A stretch of DNA of 64,000 nt from Symbiodinium kawagutii (taxonomy: Eukaryota; Sar; Dinophyceae; Suessiales; Symbiodiniaceae): positions 22,878 through 86,877 of the forward strand of contig VSDK01018072.1 of assembly GCA_009767595.1 (NCBI GenBank), in the 5' to 3' direction. Of this stretch, positions 12,860-23,863 are shown one piece after another (within the stretch, counting starts at the first letter, position 1; every line of letters starts with the position of its first letter). A program made the position numbers and the translations under genes. The notes under the pieces were generated by a model. That model was not told the DNA's origin. It was given only the letters and a program-made list of their open reading frames with translations, and did not search any database.

Positions 12860-15021
12860 TCAGGCATTTGGGTGTGGGCCTCCATCTCCAACTCTTTCAA
12901 TCATCCCTGCTTCTTGCCAAACGGCAAAGGATCCAGTTAAGTATCGCTGGTGTAACGTTCGCTGGATTTGCAGTGGCGCAGCCACACGTCTATTTAGCCT
13001 TGCAGTTTTGCCTACCATGTCTTCTTCCATCTGCACTCCCAGACTCAAGGGATTTAAGGCAAGCGAGGTCATTTCAGCCTCCCAGTTGAAGCCCTTGAAG
13101 ATGTGAGTCAACATATGGGCTTTGCTGTTGAAGAGCCACATCATCTGTCCGGCACGGACAGCATGGTTTGCTAATCTCATGTAGATCTCCAGGTAGCGGA
13201 ATGCCAGGCATGAAATCTCCCGTGCTTCTGCTGATGGTATCCAGAGCGGCTTGAGATAGAGCTTGGTCCACACAGCATCGATGCATTTGGCAGCTTCCGC
13301 CTGACCATGCTTTCAATGTTTCGCCTAAATTTCAATTCAACATTCGCGCCCAAACCGCCCATGCTAGACCACAACAAACTGTCAACAAGAAAACAAGAAA
13401 ACTTTGAAAAGGTGAGTTTACACAGTCAACTCAGCCATCCAAGCCACAGCCATTTCAAAGTCAGAGCCAGGAGCAAACTGGTTTCTTCGGTGATTGAGGA
13501 AGTAGTTAATCCATTTAATCAAGCTCGTGGTGAAGTTTCCTTTGGTCCAAGACCCCGCAGGAAATTCGTTGCCGACAAGCCTGAAGAGGTTGGCAGAAAA
13601 ACGCGCCGCATACCGTTGCCGTTTGTGCTGCTGACAAAACTGCGTGTAATCCCGAAACAACCACTCCAATCTCACATCATTGTTTGTCCCGTTGGCAAGA
13701 GGCATCATGAGCTTAACACAGTTCGCCGCAAAGCGCCGTCCTTCCCCCAGATGCCACGTGTGAAATGGATCCGGTGCGAGGAAGGATTCGGGAAAGGAAG
13801 AATCATGAGGGATCTGGAATACTGCAGGGTTTCCGATCCAAGGCCTGTCAGTCCCGACCGTGAACTGCCACTCTCCATCTGCCCGCAAGTCTTCAAACGG
13901 AACTCCAGGGCGACCTGCTTCACACAAGTGGCAGATGCCTGTGCAATCTTTCTTGGACGATGCTCGCTTCGGAGCATTGTGGAAGCTGCGATTGAGTTCG
14001 CCAATTTTGACCAGGAAAGGCCAATCGCCTTTGATGTGCAACACCCCAGCAAAAAACCTTTTCCCATCAATCGGCGATTCGACCCCATCCAGCGCCAGCT
14101 TTCTCAAGTCACGAGCCCATGCATCCACAAAGGCATGAAAGACAGTTGGGTCGTTTTCATAAGCTGCCTTCGGAAGCACGCCCAGCAGAAATCTTGTAGC
14201 ATAGCTGTGCCCACGATAATTCATCAACTGATTGTCGGAGAAATTTGATGAGCGCTTTTTTCTCGTTTCAACACCTTCCCCCAGAATGCTTGCAACAGAT
14301 ACACACATGACACCCTGCCGCTTGGGACCTCGGCCCTCATCGCCGTGAACAAGAATGGGCAATGTCCTTGCCAATGACTCATCGTCGCGATTCTGAAAAA
14401 TTTCATGTCGTGGCCGCAGTGCCCGCCACCGTTTCCAGAAGAGACGGAGTTGAGATGCTGCATCCGAAGGTTTAGAACATCCAGTGAAGCGATGGAAATT
14501 ATTCGTTCTCCTTGGGTGGAGCGGGCAGTCCTATCACATGACCAAACAAGTTCAAGAATTAACTTGCAGCCGTGAGGGGTTGGCTGGCATAACTGTCGTA
14601 ATTGGTGGTGCGGTTGCCAGGAGTCTTGAAAGTTCAAGGGGCTTAGCCGCAAACATTTGACTGATTGTCTACAAATCGGGTCCTTCATCAGATTTGAAGG
14701 CAGCTTACAAAAGCAATGCGCCCAAATGGTTTCATCAAAAAACTTGTTTAGATGAAAGGCAAGCATCAAAACAAATTTCAGCCAATCTGACATGAGCAAG
14801 ATTGGAAAAGCCCCATAACCAGCGATGTCCACGAAGGTCAAAGGAACATCTAAGGCAAGCCCATAATCTTTGACCACTCGGTGGAAAGAATCTTCTGAAT
14901 GGTGCACGCTCGAAGCTGCCAACCTGTGAAGTGACTGAGATACCGCTTGGCCAGCTTCCTCGGTGACAGCCTTGGCCGTCTCTATAGTGGAGGCGCAGGA
15001 GGCCTCAGAAGCCGGCGACAT
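12860..15021 (-). CDS. Gene D: CACTA/CMC-like DDE transposase-type protein, 3 exons
   Basis: Exons 15021-14683, 14530-13424 and 13300-12860 join in frame (113, 369 and 146 codons) to a 628-residue protein. Intron 1 (152 bp) has GA-AG ends; intron 2 (123 bp) has GT-AG ends. Landmarks in order: VHGDEG with Asp177; KGDWPFL with Asp282; CHLC with Cys313 and Cys316; DPFHTWHLG with Asp367 and His370; SKAHMLTH with His544 and His548; QMEEDMVG with Glu574/575. This is the layout of CMC-type DDE transposases: two Asp, CxxC, D-x-x-H, K-x-H-x-L-x-H, then Glu. I also recall the protein as a very high-copy dinoflagellate family of unknown function. Whether it is an active transposase, a relic or a recruited gene is open. 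No terminal inverted repeats were identified. The start codon is chosen by frame; an upstream exon is possible. Confidence 0.82.
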
Positions 15022-16551
15022 CCAAGTATATGTGCAGGTTCAAATTGTTCAGCTGCGTGCAAGTGCCAAAGTTCAAGAGAAAGGTTAGGGGTCCATAGAA
15101 GAGTCCGGGAGAGAGAAAGAGAGACTGATAGAGCCACAAATCTGCCAAGTAGTAAGAAGTGGGAGTGAAAGAAGTGGATTGGCAAAACGTCGCCGCAAAC
15201 CTTCACTGGGCCACTATTTCCTTCGCATGTTCGCAGGCATCAAGTACACTAGAACACCAGCGCTTCCATGCACTCCGAGCTTCTGTCAAGCTCCACGTAT
15301 GCACTTACTGCCCTTGGCTCTCTTTTAGCCTGGCTATGTTCAGGAGCTATAGTTCACTCACGGTGCCCTGCTGTAAATCAGCATCAGAAGAAGATGAAAA
15401 TTGCAACCTCAAAGTGGCGCAATGGAAAAACGAAGGGGATCTGACAGCATCATATTTCTAGAGAGTGGAAAGAATGAAGGCTTCTCTATCGAGACACTTA
15501 CACGTGCGTCACAAGATTCTCGGAAGACTTTGACTCTCTCGTGCATTCCTCGATGCATCTCAGAAATCAGTCCGTTATTTAATTCAACTATGGATCTGGA
15601 ATGTGCGCTAGCGAAGGAAAAAGAGATGCCACACAAAAATTGTCAAAGCCAAATGTGATTGCAATCACTCAGACATGCATGCTTGTTACCAAGCATCTTT
15701 GACGTGAACCCAAAATCGCCTTTCCCCATCTGCTGTCGGAGATGCCAAAGAAAGATCCTTGATCTTGCACATGGGAACCAAGTGGCCTGAAGAAGCAGGG
15801 ATGGCTGAATAGAGTTGGGAGTGTTGGCTTGGGTGGGTCGGTCGTGTTTGATCAGGCATCGATGTTTTGACGGTTTTGTTCACATGGCACCCGCTTTATC
15901 CTCATATATTTTCTTTGTTCCCCCTATACATTAAGAAAATGTTTTCTTTCAAAACCCAACCAGACCCCTATGGAGAATTAGAGATCACCATCCCGGCCCT
16001 TGGATGTCCAAGGCTCTAAACCCAACGAGGATTTCTTGAAAAGTGAGGGCTTTCCATTCAAGAGCTGGATTCGGTGCAAGTTGAGAATTGCCTCTCAGGG
16101 GCAACTTCCACTGACAGGTTGGAAGGTTTCAAAGGAATGGGCGGATAACCCACACCTTTTGGGACCACATGGGGGAACCATCAAAGATCTTGAACAAACA
16201 ATTTCCAAATCCAGGACCTCCACTCTGGTTCTCATAGGGCTCGATGGGCGGAACGTTTGGGGCTGCCATGGTTTCACCAAAACAATTTTCTATACATGCA
16301 GTACGGGATATGACTATAGCTGCTTGGGCCGCAGTCTCAAGTGGAACCAATTGGTTTCCAAATGTTTCGATGGACACATGGCACCAGTGTCTGTAGGTTT
16401 TCAGCATGCGTGTGATGGCAAAAATTGCAGCCTGCCAAATGCCTGGGCCTCAACTTTGACCGGTTTTTTTTTGATCCCCCTGATCGACGATACGCGCAAT
16501 TTCTTCACAAATATGCATGGCTAGCTAATCATACAGGACCATGGTCATATG
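15022..16551. other. Spacer between genes C and D, with an unassigned open frame
   Basis: About 1.5 kb separates the start of gene D from the stop of gene C. A 174-codon plus-strand frame (16000-16524) is the longest in the spacer. The minus strand is open over much of the same stretch (16407-16129, 92 codons), so no strand can be preferred, and neither has a recognisable motif. The promoter of gene D should lie near 15022-15300; I see no TATA-type or other defined element. Short GAGA-rich sequence occurs at about 15107-15127. Confidence 0.4.
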
Positions 16552-17609
16552 TCACTTATCGGCACTCGATCTAATCACTCTGCAAGGAGGTGGCGTCTTC
16601 ATCGATCTGTACACCAAATAAGTGAAGTACGGGCCCCCTCCCATACCATCATCTTGCATAGCAGAATCACCTCCTGCTCGGATGTTTCTGCAACCCGGTT
16701 TTCCTTAAAGAGCGGGGCCGGGTACCCAGAATGGTTGTAAGCGACGCTCTCATCATGGTCACCCAAAATTTCTTGAATGTCAAAAAACAGTGTTGATTGA
16801 AGACATTATGAACCAAATCGAAAGCAAACTAATTGAGGCAAGGATCCCATATGCTCTTTGATCATGAATGCCTCCATGAGAGCAGCCCCGATAGATGCAG
16901 AGGATATGAATATTGCAACCATGTTGTGATACTTGTCCTTGTCCAGCCGGTACCCATAAGTGCCATTGTTCCACCTCCAATATAAGCAATGGGTGTAGCC
17001 AAACTTGTAGACGCAAGGGTACTCCATCTTCAGGATCATAGTGACTTTTGACAGGCAGTGGGACAGTGCAGCACCAGCAGTCACATCTCTCTTGGGTAAG
17101 CAGTGATAAAAAGTTGCATCATCTTTGACTAAGTTCAAGCATCTATCCAACCGGGGAAGGTCCAAACAGTCTGACGGTATGTGATCATCCCAATTCCGAT
17201 CATGTTTGCTGGCAGGGGCAGGATGAGCTCGCTTGTGTCTGAGGTCGATATTCATAGCTCTGTTCGCTTTGGCAGCCTCAGAGGGGAAGGTTTGCCCAGG
17301 AGTTGAATTCTGGGCGATGTGTAAAGAACATACATGCATGGACATCTCAATGCTGAGTAATTAGGGGTGATTTCATCTTTGAGAAAAATTGTGTTTCCTA
17401 GATTCTTGGAGATGCATGCGTGAGCAATGATTGCGCACGCCGGCAACATTCGCAGAAAGGTTGGACCCTAGACCAATAGTGTGTAGCCAAGTGGCGAGGC
17501 GATCGGACGGATCGAACCCCAAAAGTTCCCGAAGCCATTCGTCATCGGAATCACCATGGCCCATGCTAGCTCCGAAAGGTGGCTTCTTGTATGCTTCGTT
17601 TTTGTTCAT
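16552..17609 (-). CDS. Gene C: GIY-YIG/T5orf172-like protein, complete 3-exon gene
   Basis: Exons 17609-17439, 17309-16847 and 16703-16552 join in frame to 261 residues. Intron 1 (129 bp) is GT-AG; intron 2 (143 bp) is GA-AG with G|GA at the donor and AG|GA at the acceptor. The core reads VYKFGYTH from Val157, then WRW with Arg169, LMEAFMI with Glu203, and GCRNIRAGGD with Asn218. That order (aromatic-Gly strand, Arg, Glu, Asn) is what GIY-YIG nuclease-fold domains of the T5orf172 kind show. The N-terminus has DSDDEWLRELLGF; the C-terminus has GGGPYFTYLVYRSMKTPPP. I recall related dinoflagellate proteins with the same GCRN..GGE and PYFTYLVYR ends. Activity is inferred, not shown. A start at 17687 in the same frame is possible but adds low-complexity Thr/Asn sequence. 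Confidence 0.85.
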
Positions 17610-18320
17610 AGTTGTGATTGGTGTTGGTGATGTTTTTTTGATGTTGTAATTGATGGTGATTGTGATGTTATTAGGTGTTGCCATCAAGGCTGCATGCTTA
17701 TTGCCAAGCTCTCCCTATATGACTTTTGTGAGCTCAGATGCTGAATCTGAAACTGATAAAACTCGATCTTGTTGATCATGGAAAAATAACATCTGATTAC
17801 GGTAGCAGCTGCTACATTGTTTTCATTGAAGCACTTGATGAACGAAGCCAAAACCCTCTGCGATCAATGGTGTTTGGCTAACTATCCTCGAGTGATGTCA
17901 AAGTTGGCCACGTTGTTGCCAGTCACTGATGGCTTCATTGGGGCCCAGGCTCCATGGCCAACGCTTTTGGCGAGCTGCCGGAGTGTCTTGCCAGGACCTG
18001 GCAGAGGGAGAGCTTGTTCAACCTGGGGGCATTGAACAAAACCATGTTCCCCAATAGTTCTTTTTTTTTTCCATCGTCAGGCTGCTTTCATCCCCCAAGC
18101 GCTGGATTTCACCAGAATTAGCGTTGTGATTACAACACTTTCAAAAGATGGCAGCGTTCACATGGAAGTGATATGGGTGTCAAACAGTGGGGCGCCGACA
18201 TCAGCGCAAAGTCACTCAAATTGTTTGTTTTGTGAAAAGCCATTCTATTCTGTGTGACCTTTCCCATGCGGAACTGAAGCCGCCGGTATTTTCTAGATAA
18301 CTAAAGATCTCCAAGAGAGC
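17610..18320. other. Spacer between genes B and C
   Basis: About 0.7 kb between the stop of gene B and the start of gene C, with short T-rich tracts (for example 18061-18070). It should hold the 3' end of gene B and the 5' region of gene C. No defined promoter or polyadenylation motif was recognised. Confidence 0.5.
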
Positions 18321-21300
18321 TTACTTGCTCTTCTTGGATTTCTTCTTGGTTGACTCGCCCTCCTCATCATCATCATCTTCGGCCTGTCGTGGCAAAACAT
18401 GTTGATGTGATATGATGTGATTACTATATTTTTCCAGAAGCGACATGTGGATCTATGGCCATGCTTCCACCCAGTGACCCACACCTTGTTCTTCTTGGAT
18501 TTCTTTGGAGGTTCGGAACTGGCTTTGGCTTTCGCAGCCGGGGTGGTAGCGGTTGGGGACTTTTTCCAGGATACCTTCGCCGACCTTGCCATTTCGGCCA
18601 TTGTGAAGACCAACCCATGTTATACAATCAAGAAAAAAATCAAATGAAGAAACATGTACACAAGCTCAAGAATGGCTGGTGTGCTTAACCTTCATTCTTG
18701 GTCCGTGGCTGGACTTTCACTTGCGTAGCCAATGCCGCAGAACACCTGTTGCAGTAGATCAAGGGCATTGACACAGGCCAAAAATACAAGTGTTTTGGTG
18801 TACGTTTGGCTTCCAACTTTTGAGCTACATGTATGTCGATAGATCGCTGAATCAGGCACACGTAGGTGGCTTCTTGAATCAGGGTCTTTTGATCGTCTTT
18901 GATCCTTAGATCTTGCTCATTAGCGCTCATGATCCCCAATGGAACCGGTCCTGAGAAACCTTTGGTTATAGTTGAAATCGATGATGAGCACTGTCTCAAA
19001 ACTATATGAAAAGACAAGGGTCTTATCAAAACCCTGCAGGTCTCCTTTGGTCTTGAGTTTGACGAGCTTGTCATACTCACCTTCCATCTTCGTGCAGGAA
19101 TCCTCCAAATCCGTCACCGCCCTGGCAACCAAGGCAGGCGCCGTAGCGGGATGGTTTTGGGATTCATGGACTCACAAAATGAAACGCAAGCTGCGGAGAA
19201 CTGGTTGGATTGATGATCTTGTAGCACCTGCACCATAGCATATAACTTTTCACGATGGGCCTGGTCGCACGAGCATCTGAGTACTTGTTCTGCAGCTCAC
19301 CCACCAGCTGGCGAATCTTGGTGGTTTTGCTCAACAAAGAGTTGATGAAGTCTTTCAGCTCCTTCTCCTATGCAGGTTCGGTTCACTTGGACGATGGTTT
19401 TGTGCAGGGATGGTCACCAATGAATAATTTGATTTGTAGCCAACACAAAACTTTCATAGGTCATTGTTGCGCACCTGTTCCGCGGTGTTGCGCAACTCTT
19501 CTTCATCTTGCGGATTGTCAATGAACATGGAATCTCGCATACCATCAGGCTTGGTAGGTCCTTCCATCATCTTCTCACCATCCTAAGGGAGATGATGCAA
19601 TCAAAATGCTGAGATTAATTCGAACTGTAAACATTGTACTGATTGAAGATGCAAACACATGTTGAAAAACAAGGCTCGTCGGAAGCACCAATTCTTTGGT
19701 GCTTTTCTTGCTCGATTTCTTTCTCATTGTAGATCTGGGCTCCCGTGGTCCGGACATCCACCCAAAACTCTTCGACTCCATCATACTGGTTGCTCCTGTT
19801 CAGTGCCCCAAAGCTGACGCAATTCAGAAGTTGGTTTTGCAATACGATGCCGACCACAAGTATAAAACCCACAGAACATCACAGAACCCAAGTCCTTGTG
19901 AAATTTGGATTGCGGCGGCATTTCTTTACTGCACCATTGATCCGAGACCTGAGCACACCCAAACAGGAAACAACTCTGGGAATAGCAACTATGAGGCTAT
20001 ATGACTATGACACCATATGGCACCCAAAGTATAACAAACGCACACGGGATAATGAAAAGATATATGATAGTATGGGTCTTCTATGATCGTCCCACATTGA
20101 TGATGACATGAATCAATTTAACATCAAAAGATTCAGAGCTTGATTCATGATTGAGGGCCCAACTCATCCCACTTCAGCTCTTCCGCCATCTCAGCTTTAG
20201 TGTACCAGCTCCGGTTCACTCTCAGTTCCTTCTCCTTGCTGCGCTCCCTCAGGATGGTCATTTCCTTGATGAAGGTGTCCTGGAGAAGGCCATGGTGACA
20301 TTTAGTGACTGCGGAACGTTTGGGAATGCCAGGATGGTTGAAAGTTAAGCCATTTTCAGTCCCATCAATAATCATTAATTACGTGATTGGATATGAATCA
20401 AGGTGTAGGTTAGCAACAAATTAGCAACAACATCGACATCAAGAATAACAACAAATGCATCAACAACAACAAAGAACAACAAAGAACAACTAAGAACAAA
20501 ACACAAACAATGCAACACCAACAAAAACGCATACAAAAGCAAATGTTTCAACAACAGCACCAACAACAGGAACAACCACAACAACATCATCAATGATAAG
20601 AACAACAAACATAAGCATCAACCAAAAGCAACAACCAGACAAAGAACAGTCACAACACCAGCAATGTAACAAGGACATTTGGAGTAACAACAAATAATTT
20701 CAGCAATCACAGCAACAACAACGACAACACCAGCACAAACACTAAGACCAGCACCAGCAAAACCGTTCACTGCACCATCACCACCAACCTTGAGAACAAC
20801 ATCAATGTACGAAACTGCAGACATCCCAAATCAATATTCTTGAGATTGCTAAGTTGGTTATCGCCCCTAACAGTTTTCATTAAGTATAATGGGTTAGGAC
20901 AGCACATGTACTGTCCTTGTTCCAACCAGACTCTTCAAGGCGTTTGAGCATGTCTGGGCGGTTGCTGCGAACCATCCATTGCTCATGCATCCAAACTGGG
21001 CAATGCAGCTTTTGCGAAGGCTTCAGTTCGCAAATCCTACGAAGTCTTTGCTCGCCTGCACCTTTTGACACCTGCGCAAGAACAAGACGGCCATACCATT
21101 ACCAGTGATAGCTATATAGTAAACAGGTAACCCAGGAATCCACCACAAACCCATCACAAATGATTTTGAAATGACTATACTTGCGAGCCTTCTCAACACC
21201 ACTTGGATCAGCTGCTGGCTCAGCGGCCGATGGTTTTGGAGGGGGTGCACTGGCTGCTGCTGCGTTTGCTTTTGCTGCGCTGGCTTTCGGTGCGCTTGCT

Positions 21301-22631
21301 GGTGGTGCGCTGGCTTTAGGTGCGCTTGCATGTGGTGCGATGGCTTCCGGTGCCCTTGCTGTTGCTGGTGCTTTTGGTGTGATGGCTTCACCTGGGCTGG
21401 CTTTCGGCGCACTGGCTTTTGGTGTGATGGCTTCACCTGGGCTGGCTTTTGGTGTGATGGCTTCTGATTCGCTTGCTCTGGGGGTGCTGGCTTCGGCTGG
21501 TAACGCTAACGCTAAAGGCGCTGTGGTGGGCGCTGCTGCTGCTGCTGCTGCTTGAAACGAAGCCATCTGGGTCTGCAAGAATTGGAACTGGGCACGCATA
21601 TCCATCAAGTCCTGTTCCAATTGCACCTGACATGCGCGCGCACGGGCTCAGGTTACATCCACAAGTTAAAGGGACATGAACATGGGGAATGGGAATACTG
21701 ATGTCTAGTGATCTCTGAAACGAATTCGTATGAACTCCAATGAAACTCAGATTGTACTGACAATAATGTGATATGGGATGTTGTAGCCCAACAGTGATGT
21801 ATTGAATTACAGCCGTATCGTGGTATGAGATAAAATGAAACATGTGACATTGTGATGAAGCACTGCGTTCCGGTACAACTTACGTTGCAATCTAAAGGCC
21901 TCACGGTCTGATGGCACCAAAGGTGGAGGTGACGTAGGAGAGGTGGTAGACTCACAGTGTGCCATACTCGCTGCAAGTTGGGTATCCGTAGCCTGAGTGA
22001 ACAGGTTGTTCAAGTACAAAATGAGAACCAGAGTGGTTATGCACATATACAGTAGATGCTGCGTAAGGAACTGGTAAAGTATCTTGAAGCTCTTGAGCTG
22101 GAGATGGATCTTCGGTCGGCGCTACCTGACAATAACTTGATTCTATATGGTATGCACAAACAAGTGTTTCAATATCTTTCCAAAGCTCAAAGATGTCAAT
22201 GCGTCCAAACTTTGGGTTGCATTAGTCATCACTGTTGAAAAAACGTTCTCCAATGAGGGTCGCCTGGGCAGCCTCGAAGTGAGCAACAGCCTTTGTACCC
22301 TGACGTTTGAGAGCAACCTGCCGTTGCATTTCCTGGCATAATGGACAGGCTAGGAGATGTTGGATAACATGTGAACCTCATCCCGGATGTTTTTTCTTTG
22401 ATCATCATCAGAGACGCAACTATAACCATCTTATGAAAGACATTTAGGTGCTAACATCACTGACCAGAGGTCCTGAATCCGTGATTGCAGCGTCTCATCG
22501 CTTTCATCATCCGACCATGGCTCTAGTTTTGACTCCTTTTGAATTGCAGCAACACCTCTTTCCAGGCTGCCAGCACTCCATCTGCGAGATGGCAACTGCT
22601 CAGGTGCCGCTGATCTCGAATCGCCGGACAT
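18321..22631 (-). CDS. Gene B: many-exon helical protein with Ala/Pro-rich section and charged tail
   Basis: Supported exons: 22631-22461 (starts MSGDSRSAAPEQ), 22332-22233, about 21992-21884, about 21620-21190, 21071-about 20918, about 20291-20160, about 19820-19700, 19582-19475, about 19357-19260, about 19120-19020, about 18955-18850, about 18600-18490, and the last, ending AEDDDDEEGESTKKKSKKSK at 18321. The fourth exon has a short coiled coil (LEQDLMDMRAQFQFLQTQM) then an Ala/Pro/Lys repeat. The next exons contain CELKPSQKLHCPVWMHEQ, then RSWYTKAEMAEELKW and YDGVEEFWVDVR, which I recall from multi-copy dinoflagellate proteins. The basic and acidic tail suggests nuclear or nucleic-acid contact, as inference only. 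Several junctions, especially around the third and fourth exons, do not close in phase with GT donors and remain unresolved. No enzyme motif was seen. Confidence 0.68.
20400..20785. repeat. Degenerate AAC-rich region in an intron of gene B
   Basis: Nearly 390 bp dominated by AAC, AACA and CAACAAC words on the plus strand. It lies between two gene B exons. The minus strand reads as Leu/Val-rich frames (for example at 20608-20375) that are composition artefacts, not membrane proteins. Confidence 0.85.
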
Positions 22632-23863
22632 TGGAAACAGGATTGACAGGTTTTAAGAACCAAGACGTTTCAAAAAAAGTCCTTGGGCCAAGAAGAAAAC
22701 ATAGAATTTCAAACAAATGGAGGTGGCAAGCATTCCAAAGATGCATCGTCATTCTGTCATATGGAAATGGTTCACCATTTGTAACTTGACATGACCAATC
22801 ACAGCTGCATCGGCTTTCAGATTTCTCTTTTGGCACCAATTTTGCGCACATGTTGATGCTCTACCACACAGGTTTTACCACAACGTGGTACGCTAACAGC
22901 CATTGAAAGCCCAAATTCTTTGGCTTATCCGGTGTGATGGGCATGTTTTGCATCATCGTCAATTAAACTGCTTGGAGGGCCTGACATCCCACTCAAATTT
23001 GGGTCACACCCCTTGTATGGCTTGGATAGGGTCACAAAAATCACCTCAAACAGCCAAAAAAATCAAAAAAATCAAAATCACCAAATTTGATGAAAACCCG
23101 AAAACGTACCCCAAAATACGTACGTTTCATACGTAATTCTACGGCTTTTTTCGGGTTTTTTACGGCTTTTTACGGGTAGGTCATTTACGGGATTGCCTTT
23201 TACGGGATCATCATGTCCTTTTACGGGATCAAATGGTCCACTTACGGGATCAAAAGGTCACTTTTCGGGATTGTTCTCCAAAAAGTATATAGGTATCCAC
23301 TAAACCTCTTAAAATGCTTCAAAAATCACCAGAAAACCAGCCTAGAATCTTTCCAGGGGATCAAAATCCAGAGGAATAACCAAATATAATATTAAATTCC
23401 ACAGGCGCCACTGCCGGCGCCGGCACCTGGCGCAAATCTGGTTGACAAGGGGTCTGCCGAACGATGTAAAAGCTGATTTGTTGCTGAATTATCCCAATTA
23501 TGAATATATAGTGTTCAATAGGGGACCATTACCATATACACAAGCATCCAAAAACCAATACTTGTGGGGGGCATTCCCATGAAAAGATTTCACATATAAT
23601 TGCAATCGTATGATTATTAATTGTTACTATAATATCACAGTCACAGACCTGTTGCCCAACAAGTATATAACAAGAAACAATTGATCACTGACAAACATGT
23701 GAATCACAGATTTGATTCGTGTTTCGGGTTTGCCGTATAGATGCCGGCTGATGATAACATATATGACATGATACAATTAAGATGCATGTATAATATATAA
23801 TTTGATTGGTGTAATCGTTTCAGCTACCCAAATTGGTGTGGGGAATCTTATCGAGGCACCTCT
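22632..23863. other. Spacer between genes A and B, with TTTACGGG-type repeat
   Basis: About 1.2 kb between the stop of gene A and the first ATG of gene B. It includes the 23110-23280 repeat listed separately and AT-rich sequence from 23460 to 23830. No exon is supported. The promoter of gene B should lie here; no defined element was recognised. Confidence 0.5.
23110..23280. repeat. Degenerate ACGG / TTTACGGGATC repeat
   Basis: At least seven ACGG or TTACGGG words occur, spaced about 10-21 bp. The last five are followed by ATC or ATT (TTTACGGGAT) and sit in units of roughly 15-21 bp. The spacing is irregular, so this is a decayed array rather than a clean satellite. Confidence 0.7.

Noticed and set aside
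17495-17515. B-box-like GGTTCGATCC on the minus strand, suggesting a tRNA
   Set aside because: It lies inside exon 1 of gene C and encodes GFDPSD in frame. No A box or cloverleaf surrounds it.
20375-20824. Leu/Val-rich minus-strand frames that look like membrane proteins
   Set aside because: They are translations of the AAC-rich tract, which lies in an intron of gene B.
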